A DNA stretch of 64,000 nt from an uncultured Caulobacteraceae bacterium (GTDB lineage: Bacteria; Pseudomonadota; Alphaproteobacteria; Caulobacterales; Caulobacteraceae): NCBI GenBank assembly GCA_937138625.1, contig CAKZPF010000004.1, positions 124,001 through 188,000 of the forward strand. The letters run 5' to 3'. This document shows positions 31,003 through 41,561 of the stretch, piece by piece; within the stretch, counting starts at the first letter, position 1, and each line of letters opens with the position of its first letter. The translations under genes were made by a program, and so were the position numbers. Below the pieces are notes generated by a model. It did not search any database, was not told where the DNA came from, and saw only the letters and a program-made list of their open reading frames with translations.

Positions 31003-32423
31003 CACCCTTGGGCCACTTCGGTTTGCGAATTTGTCAGGGCCGCCACCTGGGCCCGGAAGTCATCGCCGCGATGTTCAAAATCACGGTATTGATCAAAGGA
31101 TGCGCACGCCGGTGACAACAAAACCGTGGGTGCAGAACTGAGCGGAGCAATGGCCGCCTTGGCATCGGCAAAAGCCGCCCGCACGGCCTCGGCCATGGTC
31201 TCCAACACCTGCACCTGGGTGTGAGCTTTGATGGCCTCGGCGATCTTGGCGCCGTCTCGGCCGATCAAATAGGCGGTGCGCACGCGGGGCAAGATATCGG
31301 CAATTTCAGTAAAATCGTCACCCTTGGCTTGGCCACCAGCGATCCAAAAAATGGGATCGAGGGCCGAAAGCGCCTGACGGGCCGCATCCAAATTGGTGGC
31401 CTTGCTGTCATTGACAAAGCGCACGCCCTCAATCTCGGGCAAAACCTCCATACGATGTGCCAGGCCCTGGAAGCTCAGCAGGGCTTTGGCGATGGTGCGG
31501 CTGGCATGGCCCAGGCCGCGGGCCACCGCATAGGCCACCGCCGCGTTTTGCCAATTGTGCGCCCCCAGCAACGCAGGCGCCGAGCGCAAATCCACCACCC
31601 GTTCGGGCCGTCCCGCCATTGCGTCATACAGCATCCCGTTCACCACATAGACCCCACGGTTCAGCACGCGCTTGACGGACACCGGCACAATGGTGCGCCC
31701 GTTTTGCGCCACCAGGTCGGTACATATTTCTTGGCCATAGGCATCATCGACCCCGATCACCGCCAGATCGCCGGGGCCTTGATTGCGGAAAATCCGAGCC
31801 TTGGCCGCCACATAGTGTTCCATACGGCCATGACGGTCGAGATGATCCGGCGTGATGTTCAGCAGCACCGCCGCCGACAGCTTGTGCTGGTGCATCAAAT
31901 CCAACTGATACGATGATAGCTCCAGGACATAGCTGGTGTTGGCCTTGGGTGGGCGCAGCCCCATCACGCCTGTGCCAATGTTGCCACCCACTTGCGCATC
32001 CCGCCCACAGCGCGCCAACACGTGGCCCAACAGGGACGTGGTGGTGGATTTGCCGTTGGTGCCGGTGATGCCAATGATTTGCGGCGCGAGCGTATGCGCC
32101 TGCAGGGTGCGGGCAAAGACTTCGGTATCGCCGATAATCTCGACCTTAGCCTTACGGGCCTTGTCCACCACGCCGTGCGGTTTGGGATGGGTCAAGGGCA
32201 CACCTGGCGACAAGACCACGGCCGCCAGCCCTTTGAAGTCTTGTTTGCGCCAATCCACCGGTTTGGCGCCCAGACCCGCAGCCAGTTTCAAGGCCTCAGG
32301 CCGGTCATCGGCCGCCAAGACCATGGCACCCCCGGCCACCAGCCCCTCAACCGCCTTCAGGCCCGAACGGGCCAGGCCAAAGACCAAAACCGTTTTGCCG
32401 TGAAAGGGGGTGGCGCTGATCAT
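31002..32423 (-). CDS. murD: UDP-N-acetylmuramoylalanine--D-glutamate ligase
   Basis: 473 residues. Third Mur-family ligase in the pathway order, adding D-Glu. ATP-binding motif GITGTNGKSTTTSLLGH, NITPDHLDRHG and RFVNDSKATNLDAA are conserved. The start ATG at 32423 has GTAGGAG upstream and follows mraY by three bases. Confidence 0.97.
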   Translation of the reverse strand: MISATPFHGKTVLVFGLARSGLKAVEGLVAGGAMVLAADDRPEALKLAAGLGAKPVDWRKQDFKGLAAVVLSPGVPLTHPKPHGVVDKARKAKVEIIGDTEVFARTLQAHTLAPQIIGITGTNGKSTTTSLLGHVLARCGRDAQVGGNIGTGVMGLRPPKANTSYVLELSSYQLDLMHQHKLSAAVLLNITPDHLDRHGRMEHYVAAKARIFRNQGPGDLAVIGVDDAYGQEICTDLVAQNGRTIVPVSVKRVLNRGVYVVNGMLYDAMAGRPERVVDLRSAPALLGAHNWQNAAVAYAVARGLGHASRTIAKALLSFQGLAHRMEVLPEIEGVRFVNDSKATNLDAARQALSALDPIFWIAGGQAKGDDFTEIADILPRVRTAYLIGRDGAKIAEAIKAHTQVQVLETMAEAVRAAFADAKAAIAPLSSAPTVLLSPACASFDQYRDFEHRGDDFRAQVAALTNSQTEVAQG

Positions 32424-32426
32424 CTC

Positions 32427-33533
32427 CTACCTCAGTTTCAATGTGGACAGACCGATCATGGCCAAGATGACGGCGATGATCCAAAAACGAATGACGATGG
32501 TGGGCTCTTTCCAGCCTTTTTTCTCGAAGTGGTGGTGAATGGGGGCCATGCGAAACACGCGCTTGCCGGTCAGCTTGAACGAGGCCACCTGCACCATCAC
32601 CGACACGGCCTCGAGAACAAACAGCCCACCAATGATGGCCAGCACAATTTCGTGTTTGACCGCCACCGCAATGGCACCGAGCGCCCCGCCCAAAGACAAC
32701 GAGCCCGTATCCCCCATGAACACCATGGCGGGCGGCGCGTTGAACCACAAAAATCCAAGGCCCCCGCCGATCAGGGCCGCGCAAAAGACAGCGATCTCCC
32801 CTGCCCCTGGCGTAAAGTGCACGCCCAGATAATTGGCGAAAATAAAGTTGCCCACCAGATAGGCGATCACGCCAAAACTGGCGGCCGCGATCATCACCGG
32901 CACAATGGCCAAACCATCCAAACCATCGGTCAGGTTAACCGCGTTCGAGGCCCCGACGATCACCACCGCCGTGAAGACAAAATAGAAAAGCCCCAAATTC
33001 AGCAGCGCGTCTTTGACAAAGGGAAAGGCCAATGAGGTCTTATATTCCGGCCCCACATCGGGGGGCAAATCCCCGAGTGTCAGCATCATGCCCACGGCCA
33101 AAAAGGCGATCAGAAACTGGAACGCCAGCTTGGTTTTGCCCGACACACCCGCGGTGGATTGTTTGGTGACCTTGGCATAATCATCCATAAAGCCCAGCAG
33201 GCCATAGCCCAGCGTGACAAACAGCACCGCCCAGACATAGACATTTTGCCAATCCATCCACAACAGGGTGGCCAACAGAGCCGGCAGCAAAATCAGCAAA
33301 CCGCCCATGGTAGGAGTGCCGGCCTTTTCGACAATGTGATTTTCCGGGCCATCATGGCGAATGGGCTGACCCTTGCCCTGTTTTTTCTTTAACCACTGAA
33401 TGAAGGGCCCGCCGAAGACAAAGGCCAAAATCATGGCCGTCAGCATCGCCCCGCCCGAACGGAAGGTGATGTAGCGAAAGACATTAAAAAGGGAAATGTC
33501 ATCCTTCAGCGGGTACAGCCATTCATAAAACAT
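32427..33533 (-). CDS. mraY: phospho-N-acetylmuramoyl-pentapeptide transferase
   Basis: 368 residues with about ten membrane segments. Makes lipid I by moving phospho-MurNAc-pentapeptide to undecaprenyl phosphate. Catalytic signatures [23 protein letters not shown] and [13 protein letters not shown] are complete. TGATG junction with murF upstream. Confidence 0.97.
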   Translation of the reverse strand: MFYEWLYPLKDDISLFNVFRYITFRSGGAMLTAMILAFVFGGPFIQWLKKKQGKGQPIRHDGPENHIVEKAGTPTMGGLLILLPALLATLLWMDWQNVYVWAVLFVTLGYGLLGFMDDYAKVTKQSTAGVSGKTKLAFQFLIAFLAVGMMLTLGDLPPDVGPEYKTSLAFPFVKDALLNLGLFYFVFTAVVIVGASNAVNLTDGLDGLAIVPVMIAAASFGVIAYLVGNFIFANYLGVHFTPGAGEIAVFCAALIGGGLGFLWFNAPPAMVFMGDTGSLSLGGALGAIAVAVKHEIVLAIIGGLFVLEAVSVMVQVASFKLTGKRVFRMAPIHHHFEKKGWKEPTIVIRFWIIAVILAMIGLSTLKLR

Positions 33534-34927
33534 CAGCGTCTCTCTAACTCTGTTACACTGTTCTGGATTGACAGTGCCCGAACCCCCTCGGCCAAGCGCG
33601 CCGCGCCCGACGCGTTCGACCCCTTCACCAACACCACGTCACCCGGTCGCAAGGCGTCATGCACCGTCGCCGTCGCATCCTCGGGCGTGGATGCCCAAAT
33701 CACAGATAGCGAATTCCCAACCTGATCCGCTAGCCCCTTCATCAAGGTGCCAACCACAATCAAAAGCTCGACGCCCGCAGCCTTGACCGCTTCGGCCAAA
33801 TCGCGGTGGGCCGCGACGGCGTGGTCGCCCAGCTCCAGCATATCCGTCAGGATGGCCACTTTGCGGCCCGAGGCCGCAGCCAACACCGACAAGGCCGCGC
33901 GCACCGAGGTGGGATTGGCGTTGTAGCTGTCGTCTATCAGTTCAAGCGTGCCGCCTTTAATCTGCACCCCCTCGCGCCCGCCCCGACCCAGCGGGGGACG
34001 ATACGCCTCAAGGGCCGCCACACCATGCCCAAGATCAATCCCCGCCGCCTGCACCGTCAGCAGAATGCCCGCCGCGTTCTCCGCCCAATGGGCACCCAAG
34101 GTCTGGAGTGTGACCTCGACGGTCTCACCGCCCACCCGCACGCTCAGGTGTTGGCGCTGGCCATCCACCCGACATGACAGGCACTCGGCATCGCCGTCGG
34201 GACCAAAGGTCAGGCGCTTGGCCCCGGCACGCTCAGCAGCCTGCTGGAAAATGGTTTCAAACGGCGTGCCCGCGGGCGTGCACAACATGCCGCCGGGCTG
34301 CAGCCCCTCGGCGATGCTGGCCTTTTCCCGCGCGATGCCGGTGATGTCCTCGAAGGCTTCGATGTGCACGGCGGCGACCTTGGTGATCAGCGCCACTTGG
34401 GGGGCCACCCATTTTGAAAGCGGCGCGATTTCACCGGGCGCGTTCATGCCTAACTCATAGACGGCGGCCTGGGTGTCATGGGGTGTACGCGCCAAAGTCA
34501 GCGGCACGCCAATATGGTTGTTGAACGATTTCACAGGACCGTGGGCTGAGCCCGCGTGGCCCAAGGCGGCCAAAAGGATTTGCGTCACCGTGGTCTTGCC
34601 AACGCTACCCGTGACCGCGATGCGGGTTTGCGCCCGACGCCGCGCCGCCACGCCCAAAGCCTCCAGGGCACGGGGCACATCCTCGACCAGCACTTCGGGG
34701 CCATGGCCTTGGCCCTCGGAGACGATGGCGGCCACCGCCCCCTTCTTCATGGCATCGGCCACAAATTCGTGCCCATCCCGCGCGCCCGGCATGGCTAAAA
34801 ACAAATCCCCAGGCATCACTTGGCGACTGTCGAATTGCACACCGGTGGCGGCGAAGGGCACCGTCCCCTGTCCGCCTGTGGCGGCCAAGACCTGGTCTAA
34901 TGTCCACAAACTGGTCTGCTCAGACAT
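33533..34927 (-). CDS. murF: UDP-MurNAc-tripeptide D-alanyl-D-alanine ligase
   Basis: 464 residues from the ATG at 34925-34927 ([12 protein letters not shown]), which has GGAGGCGGTGG just upstream inside the end of murE. It adds the D-Ala-D-Ala dipeptide made by Ddl. Motifs: [16 protein letters not shown] (ATP), [29 protein letters not shown]. The upstream open frame has no family similarity. Confidence 0.96.
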   Translation of the reverse strand: MSEQTSLWTLDQVLAATGGQGTVPFAATGVQFDSRQVMPGDLFLAMPGARDGHEFVADAMKKGAVAAIVSEGQGHGPEVLVEDVPRALEALGVAARRRAQTRIAVTGSVGKTTVTQILLAALGHAGSAHGPVKSFNNHIGVPLTLARTPHDTQAAVYELGMNAPGEIAPLSKWVAPQVALITKVAAVHIEAFEDITGIAREKASIAEGLQPGGMLCTPAGTPFETIFQQAAERAGAKRLTFGPDGDAECLSCRVDGQRQHLSVRVGGETVEVTLQTLGAHWAENAAGILLTVQAAGIDLGHGVAALEAYRPPLGRGGREGVQIKGGTLELIDDSYNANPTSVRAALSVLAAASGRKVAILTDMLELGDHAVAAHRDLAEAVKAAGVELLIVVGTLMKGLADQVGNSLSVIWASTPEDATATVHDALRPGDVVLVKGSNASGAARLAEGVRALSIQNSVTELERR

Positions 34928-36353
34928 CCACCGCCTCCAAGGCCTCTTGCGCGACTTTGACATCATCAAAGGGCACGGTGCGGTCAGCCAGAATTTGCCC
35001 TTGCTCGTGACCTTTGCCCGCGATCAGCAGCACATCGCCATCCCCAAGGTTTTGCATGGCCTGATGAATGGCGGCCCGGCGATCGGCTATCTCGGTGGCC
35101 TTAGGGCACCCCGTCAGGATGGCGGCGCGGATGCTGGCGGGGTCTTCGCGACGGGGGTTATCATCGGTGACGATGACATGATCCGCTAGGCGCTGGGCAA
35201 TGGCTCCCATTTTGGCGCGCTTGTCACGATCACGATCACCACCGCAACCTAAGACCACATGCACTACCCCCCGCGCATGTTCAGAGATGGCTTGTAAAGC
35301 GGTCTCTAAACCATCGGGCGTGTGGGCATAATCGACATAGACCGCGGAACGACCCACCCGTTGCATACGACCGGGGATAGGCTGCAAACTTTCAAGCGCG
35401 CGGACCAATTCTGCTGTGGGCATGTCCAGGCTGTGGGCCATGGCCAAAGCCAACAGGGCGTTGTGCGCCTGAAACGCACCCACCAACGGCAGCTCAGCCG
35501 CGAAGGGCTCGCCGTTCACTTCAAACGCCAGCGCCTGGCCGGTTTCGTGGGCTTGGCGGTTCAGCAAACGCACGCTCACATCTGAACCGTGACCACAGGT
35601 GATCACCGGCAAACCGTTCAGTTCGGCATGATCCAGAAACAGATCGGCACCGGGCGCATCTTTCCAAATCACAGCCTTCGTGGTGGGCGTGGCCAGGCGG
35701 TCGAACAGGCGCAATTTGGCCTGCGCATAGGCGGCCATACTGCCGTGATAATCTAAATGATCTTGGGTCAGGTTGGTAAAGGCCACCACTGACGGCACCA
35801 CACCATCCAGACGCCGTTGATCAAGGCCATGGCTTGAGGCCTCAAGCGCCACATGAGTCACACCCGACTTCGCCAGCGATTGCAGCGCCTTGTGCAGGGT
35901 TATGGCGTCTGGCGACGTCATGCCCAGATCTTGGCGCGTGTTCGCCGTGCATACGCCCAGGGTGCCCACCGAAGCCGCCTCATCACCACAGGCCAAGCAC
36001 AGCTGACGCAGCAAATCCGCGACCGAGGTTTTGCCGTTGGTGCCCGTGATGCACATCAGATGTTGCGGCTGGGGGGCATAAAACTGCGCGGCGATTTGTG
36101 CCAGCAAACTGGCGGGGTCTTCCACCGCCAACCAGGCCGCTTCGCAGCCTTCGGGCTTGGGTGTGTCGGCATGCGTTAAAATGGCCACGGCCCCGTTGCT
36201 GAGGGCTTGGGGGATAAAGGTCCGACCATCGACCTGGGTGCCCTTGAGGGCCGCGAACACGACACCGGGCTGAACCTGACGACTGTCGAGCACCAGATCT
36301 GAAATTTCAGGATCAGGTCCCATGTGACCGCTGATCACGTCCGAAAGCTTCAT
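34920..36353 (-). CDS. murE: UDP-MurNAc-tripeptide synthetase (meso-DAP adding)
   Basis: 477 residues from the ATG at 36351-36353, which overlaps the ftsI stop (TGATG) behind a GGGGGGC site. ATP motif CITGTNGKTSVADLL, NLTQDHLDYHGSMAAYA, and the specificity motif DDNPRREDP, in which DNPR marks addition of meso-diaminopimelate rather than lysine. Eight-base overlap with murF. Confidence 0.97.
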   Translation of the reverse strand: MKLSDVISGHMGPDPEISDLVLDSRQVQPGVVFAALKGTQVDGRTFIPQALSNGAVAILTHADTPKPEGCEAAWLAVEDPASLLAQIAAQFYAPQPQHLMCITGTNGKTSVADLLRQLCLACGDEAASVGTLGVCTANTRQDLGMTSPDAITLHKALQSLAKSGVTHVALEASSHGLDQRRLDGVVPSVVAFTNLTQDHLDYHGSMAAYAQAKLRLFDRLATPTTKAVIWKDAPGADLFLDHAELNGLPVITCGHGSDVSVRLLNRQAHETGQALAFEVNGEPFAAELPLVGAFQAHNALLALAMAHSLDMPTAELVRALESLQPIPGRMQRVGRSAVYVDYAHTPDGLETALQAISEHARGVVHVVLGCGGDRDRDKRAKMGAIAQRLADHVIVTDDNPRREDPASIRAAILTGCPKATEIADRRAAIHQAMQNLGDGDVLLIAGKGHEQGQILADRTVPFDDVKVAQEALEAVDV

Positions 36354-38131
36354 CACCGCCCCCCCGTGACCGCTTGGGCGATGGCATCGTTCTGTGCGCG
36401 CCATTGGGCCAGGCTTTGGGCCTTGGCTGGCTCAGGCACATCAAAGCGGCGCTCTACGCCCAAGAAGGACGCCGTGCGCGCAATCACCCGCCCCACCACT
36501 GGGGCCGCCGTCCAGCCGCCCGTGGCATAGCCATAGGTTTCAGGCAAGCCTTTCGGCTCATCTAATATAACCAACACGGAATATTTCGGGGCGTCCGTGG
36601 GATACACCGCCGCGAACGACGACAACAGACGGTCGCGATCATACCCCCCCGCCCCGGACTTTTCCGCCGTGCCCGTTTTGCCGCCCACGCGATAGCCCGG
36701 CACATCAGCCTTGGAGCCCGAGCCTCGCACCACATTGGCTCGCATCAATTGCAACATCGCGTGTGAGGTCTCGGCCGAGACCACTTGGCGGCCTTGGACA
36801 TCTTCATGAGCCCCCCGTTTTTTCAAGGTTAGGGGCACATACCGGCCGGTGTTCATCAGGGCATTGATGGCCGCCGTCAAAGCCAGAGGACTGACTGACA
36901 TCGCATGCCCAAACGACACCGAAGCCGCCGTGCTGTCATTCCATTTTTTCGGCAACAACGGCCGCGCGCTTTCCACAAGTTCCACATCAGCAGCATCGAA
37001 TAAACCCAATTGTTTTAGAAACTTCTGAAGTGTTTTTGGACCCGCATCCAAGGCCAACTGCGCCGTGCCGATATTCGAGGAATGGGTGAAAATCTCCTCG
37101 ACGGTCAGCTGACGGTTTTCGGCGTGATAGTCATGAATAACCCGACCACCGATCTTCAGGGGCTTGGTGGCGTCATAGCTATCCTCGAGCGTCACCACAC
37201 CCTCATCCAGGCCCATGGCCACGGTAAAGATTTTGAAGGTCGAACCCATCTCGTAAACACCGCGCGCCGCCCGATTGAACTGCGCAGCCCCTTCGGCGGA
37301 TTGGGGATCATTAAGGTCGTAATCAGGCAAAGACGTTAGGGCCAAAATCTCGCCCGTGGTGATGTCGGAAATGATACCCACCGCCCCCTTGGCTTGGTGC
37401 TTGTCCATGGCCTGGCGCAGTTCATCATCCAGCGCGTTTTGCACCCGCACATCCAAGGACAACTGGAACGGTTGACCACTTTCTCCGCCAGCCAAGATCT
37501 CCTGGTCAAACGCCAACTCGGCACCGGACAGCCCTTTGTTGTCCACACCCGCATAGCCCATGGCGTGCGCCGCCAAGGTGTTGCGTGGATAGATGCGCCG
37601 TTCCTCGAGCTTAAAGTCGAGACCCGGTTGCCCGAGCTCAAAAATGGCTTGTTTTTGTTTGGGCGTCAGGTTGCGGGCCACCCACTGAAAGCGGCCTTTG
37701 CCCCCCAGGGCTTCGTCCAATTTGGCCACGTCTAAATCCGGCAAGACGGTCAAAATGGCTTCGCGCGTTTCCCGCGGATCCCAAACCTGGCTGGGATCCA
37801 CGAACAGCGAATAGGTCGTCAAAGTGGTGGCCAGCAACTGTCCATGGCGGTCCAACACATCGGCACGGCGCGGCACTTCGGCAGCGGCATAAGTGGAAGC
37901 GGACGGGGCATGGGGCGACAAAATGGCCACCTCGACTGCCCGCAGCCCCAGGACAAAAAAGCCCGCCATAAAAATCGACAACAGCGCAATCAGCCGATAG
38001 CGCGCCGCCTGCAGAACCTGTTTGCGCTCGCCTTCAAACTGCAGCGCTTGCCCCACGGCCGCCCATGCCGATACCGTGACGGGACGCTGCCCATCCAGGT
38101 CTTGGGACACGGCGGCAAACGGCTCACTCAT
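36353..38131 (-). CDS. ftsI: septal peptidoglycan transpeptidase FtsI (PBP3)
   Basis: 592 residues from the ATG at 38129-38131 (MSEPFAAVSQDL), with GGAGGGC upstream. One N-terminal membrane anchor (YRLIALLSIFMAGFFVLGL) is followed by the PBP dimerisation domain (RADVLDRHGQLLA) and the transpeptidase domain: active-site GSTFKIF (SxxK), SSNIG (SxN) and GGKTGTAEK (KTG). It cross-links septal peptidoglycan with FtsW. Eight-base overlap with ftsL. Confidence 0.97.
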   Translation of the reverse strand: MSEPFAAVSQDLDGQRPVTVSAWAAVGQALQFEGERKQVLQAARYRLIALLSIFMAGFFVLGLRAVEVAILSPHAPSASTYAAAEVPRRADVLDRHGQLLATTLTTYSLFVDPSQVWDPRETREAILTVLPDLDVAKLDEALGGKGRFQWVARNLTPKQKQAIFELGQPGLDFKLEERRIYPRNTLAAHAMGYAGVDNKGLSGAELAFDQEILAGGESGQPFQLSLDVRVQNALDDELRQAMDKHQAKGAVGIISDITTGEILALTSLPDYDLNDPQSAEGAAQFNRAARGVYEMGSTFKIFTVAMGLDEGVVTLEDSYDATKPLKIGGRVIHDYHAENRQLTVEEIFTHSSNIGTAQLALDAGPKTLQKFLKQLGLFDAADVELVESARPLLPKKWNDSTAASVSFGHAMSVSPLALTAAINALMNTGRYVPLTLKKRGAHEDVQGRQVVSAETSHAMLQLMRANVVRGSGSKADVPGYRVGGKTGTAEKSGAGGYDRDRLLSSFAAVYPTDAPKYSVLVILDEPKGLPETYGYATGGWTAAPVVGRVIARTASFLGVERRFDVPEPAKAQSLAQWRAQNDAIAQAVTGGR

Positions 38132-38594
38132 CCGCGCCCTCCACGCCATGGGCCGGCGTTTGCACCTGAACTTGCGCCAAGCCAAACGGGGCAGGCTTGG
38201 GCGGTGTCGGCCGGGTCTGCAGCGGCCTGATGTCAGTAGGCGCAGTTTGGATGGCGGCAGGGCTTTGGGCCACGCCCAGATTGTGCAACGCTTCGTTCAG
38301 CATGACCTCTTGCTCGGCTTCCAGCGGGGTCATTTGCAAATAGGTGCGAGAGAGATCTTTCAGGCGATCGGCGCGTTCCAGATGGGCAACCTCGGCCCGC
38401 AGCACCGAAACGGCCCTTTGGTGCTCGACGATGTCCGCGCGCAAATCGGCAATGCGCTCGCGGGCTTCGGCGGCTTCGATTTTGGCCTTATACAGACCCA
38501 GCGCCGTCACGCCCAACATCAGCGCCGCCAGCCAATTGACCAGGCGCACAGACAAAAACCGCTTTTGGAATAACGAGGCCCACACTGTGTTCAT
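38124..38594 (-). CDS. ftsL: cell division protein FtsL
   Basis: 156 residues. Small bitopic protein: membrane segment LVNWLAALMLGVTALGLY, then a leucine-zipper-like coiled coil (AARERIADLRADIVEHQRAV region) and a Pro/Gln-rich periplasmic tail. Identification rests on this layout and on the place between rsmH and ftsI. The ATG at 38592-38594 forms a TGATG junction with rsmH. Confidence 0.88.
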   Translation of the reverse strand: MNTVWASLFQKRFLSVRLVNWLAALMLGVTALGLYKAKIEAAEARERIADLRADIVEHQRAVSVLRAEVAHLERADRLKDLSRTYLQMTPLEAEQEVMLNEALHNLGVAQSPAAIQTAPTDIRPLQTRPTPPKPAPFGLAQVQVQTPAHGVEGADE

Positions 38595-39538
38595 CACACG
38601 CCCTCCGTCATCCGCGCCCAGGCCGGGGCCTCTGTTCGCGCCGCCGCCCGCAGCTTGGCGGATCGTGCGCGCGGATTGACCGCCAATTCGGCATCCGTGG
38701 GCAACACCGTGCGGCGCGTGATGACCTCGAAACTCGGGTCAGGCAGACGGTCCTCAGGCAAAGGCTGATGACGGCTGACGCCCCGGCGCTTGCCCCCGCG
38801 TGCGGCCATGAACCGTTTGACCAAACGATCTTCGAGCGAGTGGAACGTCACCACCACCAATCGCCCGCCCGGTTTTAAAATGGCCTCGGCGGCCTCCAGG
38901 CCCTGGCGCAATTCGCCCAGCTCGTCATTCACGGCGATGCGCAAAGCCTGAAACGTCCGCGTGGCGGGATGGGTTTTGCCCCCGTGCCCCACGGCGCCCT
39001 TGACCACATCCGCCAAATCCAGCGTGCGCGCAAATGGTGCCTCGTCCCGACGGCGCACAATGGCCGCGGCAATGCGACGGGAGGCGCGTTCCTCGCCATA
39101 TCGCCAAATCAGATCTGCCAGATCGAATTCCTCGAGGGTATTCACCAAATCGGCGGCGCTGGGACCCGATTGGCTCATGCGCATATCCAGCGGACCATCC
39201 TTTTGAAACGAAAAGCCCCGTGCCGGATCATCCAATTGCATCGAGGACACCCCAATATCGAACACCACCCCATCCACCGGCGTGACAATATGCTGATCGA
39301 GCGCGCTGAAACACGCCGGCACGAAGGAAAACCGATCACCAAAGATTTGCACCATCTGTTGGGCCAAACCTTCGGCACGGGGGTCGCGATCCATGCCGAT
39401 CAGTTTACAGTCTGCCGCCTGCAAAATGGCGCGGCTGTAGCCCCCAGCCCCGAAGGTGGCATCGACATAAGTTTTGTCAGGCGCCACCGCCAGGTGCTGC
39501 AAAACTTCGGGCAACATCACGGGTTCATGCAAGTTCAC
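38594..39538 (-). CDS. rsmH: 16S rRNA (cytosine-1402-N4) methyltransferase
   Basis: 314 residues. The start is a GTG at 39536-39538, reading (M)NLHEPVMLPEVL as in other RsmH proteins, overlapping the mraZ stop (GTGA) with GGGGGTGG upstream; a longer frame to 39655 lies inside mraZ. SAM-binding motifs YVDATFGAGGYSRAIL, GMDRDPRA and FHSLEDRLVKRF are visible. Formerly called MraW. Confidence 0.96.
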   Translation of the reverse strand: MNLHEPVMLPEVLQHLAVAPDKTYVDATFGAGGYSRAILQAADCKLIGMDRDPRAEGLAQQMVQIFGDRFSFVPACFSALDQHIVTPVDGVVFDIGVSSMQLDDPARGFSFQKDGPLDMRMSQSGPSAADLVNTLEEFDLADLIWRYGEERASRRIAAAIVRRRDEAPFARTLDLADVVKGAVGHGGKTHPATRTFQALRIAVNDELGELRQGLEAAEAILKPGGRLVVVTFHSLEDRLVKRFMAARGGKRRGVSRHQPLPEDRLPDPSFEVITRRTVLPTDAELAVNPRARSAKLRAAARTEAPAWARMTEGV

Positions 39539-39984
39539 TGGCCACCCCCTTGTGCGCTTGACGACATCTGCTGGCGCGCGGCCGGCAGGGTCTTTTGGAT
39601 GGCGGCCTGGGCATCGGGTGACATCACGAAAAATCGATCCCCCGCCCCCACACAATGGGCACCCGCTTGCAAAGCCGCATGATCGATCAGGGCCTGGGGC
39701 ATGCGCACTCGCCCCCCGGCATCGAATTTCAACTCTTGGGCGTCTGCAAACATATCCAACCCCAGAACCAAGCGATCTTCGGCAAAGGGCGCAGACTGAC
39801 GAATGGCCGCCAGCGCCTCTTCCATGGCCGCAACATCACAACACGACAGACAGGCGACACCCAGCACCGCCGTTGGGCGCACCACCAAGGTTTCGGCATG
39901 ACCCCGCAAAGCGGCACGAAAGCGCGCCGGGACCCCCAAGCGTCCCTTGGCGTCCACGGCCCCAATGTGTGTGCCCATAAACAT
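39535..39984 (-). CDS. mraZ: MraZ transcriptional regulator
   Basis: 149 residues from the ATG at 39982-39984 (MFMGTHIGAVDAKGRLGVPA), with GGGGGAC upstream. Two SpoVT/AbrB-like halves are seen: DAKGRLGVPARFRAAL and DAGGRVRMPQALIDHA, each with the DxKGR-type motif. MraZ represses the dcw operon, including itself, and the matching operator repeats lie just upstream at 40016-40060. First gene of the 25-kb leftward block. Confidence 0.96.
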   Translation of the reverse strand: MFMGTHIGAVDAKGRLGVPARFRAALRGHAETLVVRPTAVLGVACLSCCDVAAMEEALAAIRQSAPFAEDRLVLGLDMFADAQELKFDAGGRVRMPQALIDHAALQAGAHCVGAGDRFFVMSPDAQAAIQKTLPAARQQMSSSAQGGGQ

Positions 39985-40015
39985 GAAATTCGTCCCCCGC
40001 CCAACATATTCATAT

Positions 40016-40060
40016 TGGGTATATATGGGATAGCATGGGATGAAATGGGCTGCAATGGTC
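40016..40060 (+). promoter_or_regulatory. MraZ operator: tandem TGGGN boxes
   Basis: Four TGGGN boxes at 40016, 40026, 40036 and 40046, each exactly ten bases apart (five-base box, five-base spacer), with a degenerate fifth (TGGTC) at 40056. This is the known MraZ-binding pattern, read on the plus strand. It lies 32-76 bases upstream of mraZ, so it probably overlaps the promoter. Confidence 0.88.
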
Positions 40061-40153
40061 AGGGCGCACAAAATGCAAAAAATTCACGCACAAAGCGCCC
40101 TGCCCGTTGGACATAAAGCCAACCAGAAAACAGACCCTTAAGAGAAAAAGAAA

Positions 40154-40527
<374 letters not shown>

Positions 40528-40530
<3 letters not shown>

Positions 40531-41055
40531 GGAGGATATAGCCTTTTGCTGGCGTCGGCGCAATTCATCCCGTGGCCACACCGCCAAGCCCTGTTGCGCC
40601 AAATGCGGCCAGGGAAACAGCTCGCCCGGATCTTGCTTGCGGCCGGGCGCCACCTCGTCGTGACCCACCAAGGCCTCAGGCCCCAACTCATGACGAGCAA
40701 AGATCTCTTGCAACAGCTGGCTCAGGGTGTTGATTTGGGCGTCGGGGAACGGGCGATAACCCCATTCGTGCCCTGGGTTCACAAGCTCGATACCAATAGA
40801 GGCCGAATTGACATCATCCACCCCAGCCCAATGCGATACACCGGCATGCCAGGCGCGCTTGTCTTCGGGCACCAGTCGAAACAGACGACCATCTTCTTCG
40901 ATCATATAATGCGCCGAGACTTGGGCCGCCGGATCACGCAAGCGCGCCAGGGCCTCTGCCCCCGTTTTCATGCCGGTATAGTGCACCACCACCAAGCTGA
41001 TGGGCAAACGCCGGTCGTTGAAATTGGGCGAAGGGGCTTCGATCATCTGCATCAT
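40528..41055 (-). CDS. N-acetylmuramoyl-L-alanine amidase (AmpD/AmiD type)
   Basis: 175 residues. Amidase_2 fold: zinc-ligand region VVVHYTGM, AQVSAHYMIEEDG, RAWHAGVSHW, IGIELVNPG and the C-terminal LVGHDEVAPGRKQDPG holding the second His and Asp. No signal peptide, so a cytoplasmic AmpD-like role in recycling anhydro-muropeptides is more likely than cell-wall cleavage outside. It ends within three bases of the rnpB 5' end. Confidence 0.88.
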
Positions 41056-41098
41056 AAGCGCAGACTAGAAAGATTTGCACACCAAGAAAAGTATCGCG

Positions 41099-41350
41099 CT
41101 AGCTTTTGTGGTCACGGAACGGGCGCACAGAAATCCAGCCCTGGGCCGTCATATTGGAATGGGTGGCACGCGCCTGTTGCGGGCGGGCGCGGCGCATCAC
41201 ATCCGCCAAAGCCGTCGCCAACAGAACAAGACCGGCGAACGCCGCCGCCGCCGAGGCCGCAATGACCACCAGCACCGCCAACATGGCCGTCAAGACCACT
41301 TGAAGGGTAGCAACACAAAGCCCTGAAACGGATAAAGAATGGCGGCCCAA
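41099..41350 (-). CDS. hypothetical small membrane protein
   Basis: 83 residues if it starts at a TTG (41348-41350) that has GAAGGAAC eight bases upstream; an ATG at 41284 would give 61 residues. One or two membrane segments (VVLTAMLAVLVVIAASAAAA and FAGLVLLATALA) precede a basic tail. No family recognised. The TTG start lowers certainty; the hydrophobic pattern and ribosome site argue that it is real. Confidence 0.45.
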   Translation of the reverse strand: MGRHSLSVSGLCVATLQVVLTAMLAVLVVIAASAAAAFAGLVLLATALADVMRRARPQQARATHSNMTAQGWISVRPFRDHKS

Positions 41351-41561
41351 ATCGATGTTCCTTCTGAAGACAGATCAGATGGCGACCCATAGCCCGCGTA
41401 TGCGGTCTCGTGGTCGACTATGTTAAAGCTATCTTAATTTCGCGCACATTGCAAACCAACGGCCCCGACCTCACGGGCTTTTGATACGAGGTGTCATCGT
41501 GTTTGGGGCGCTGCGCTCATAGGTTTATGCGGGGCGCCGGTTTATACGGGGTCCCCAAGGG

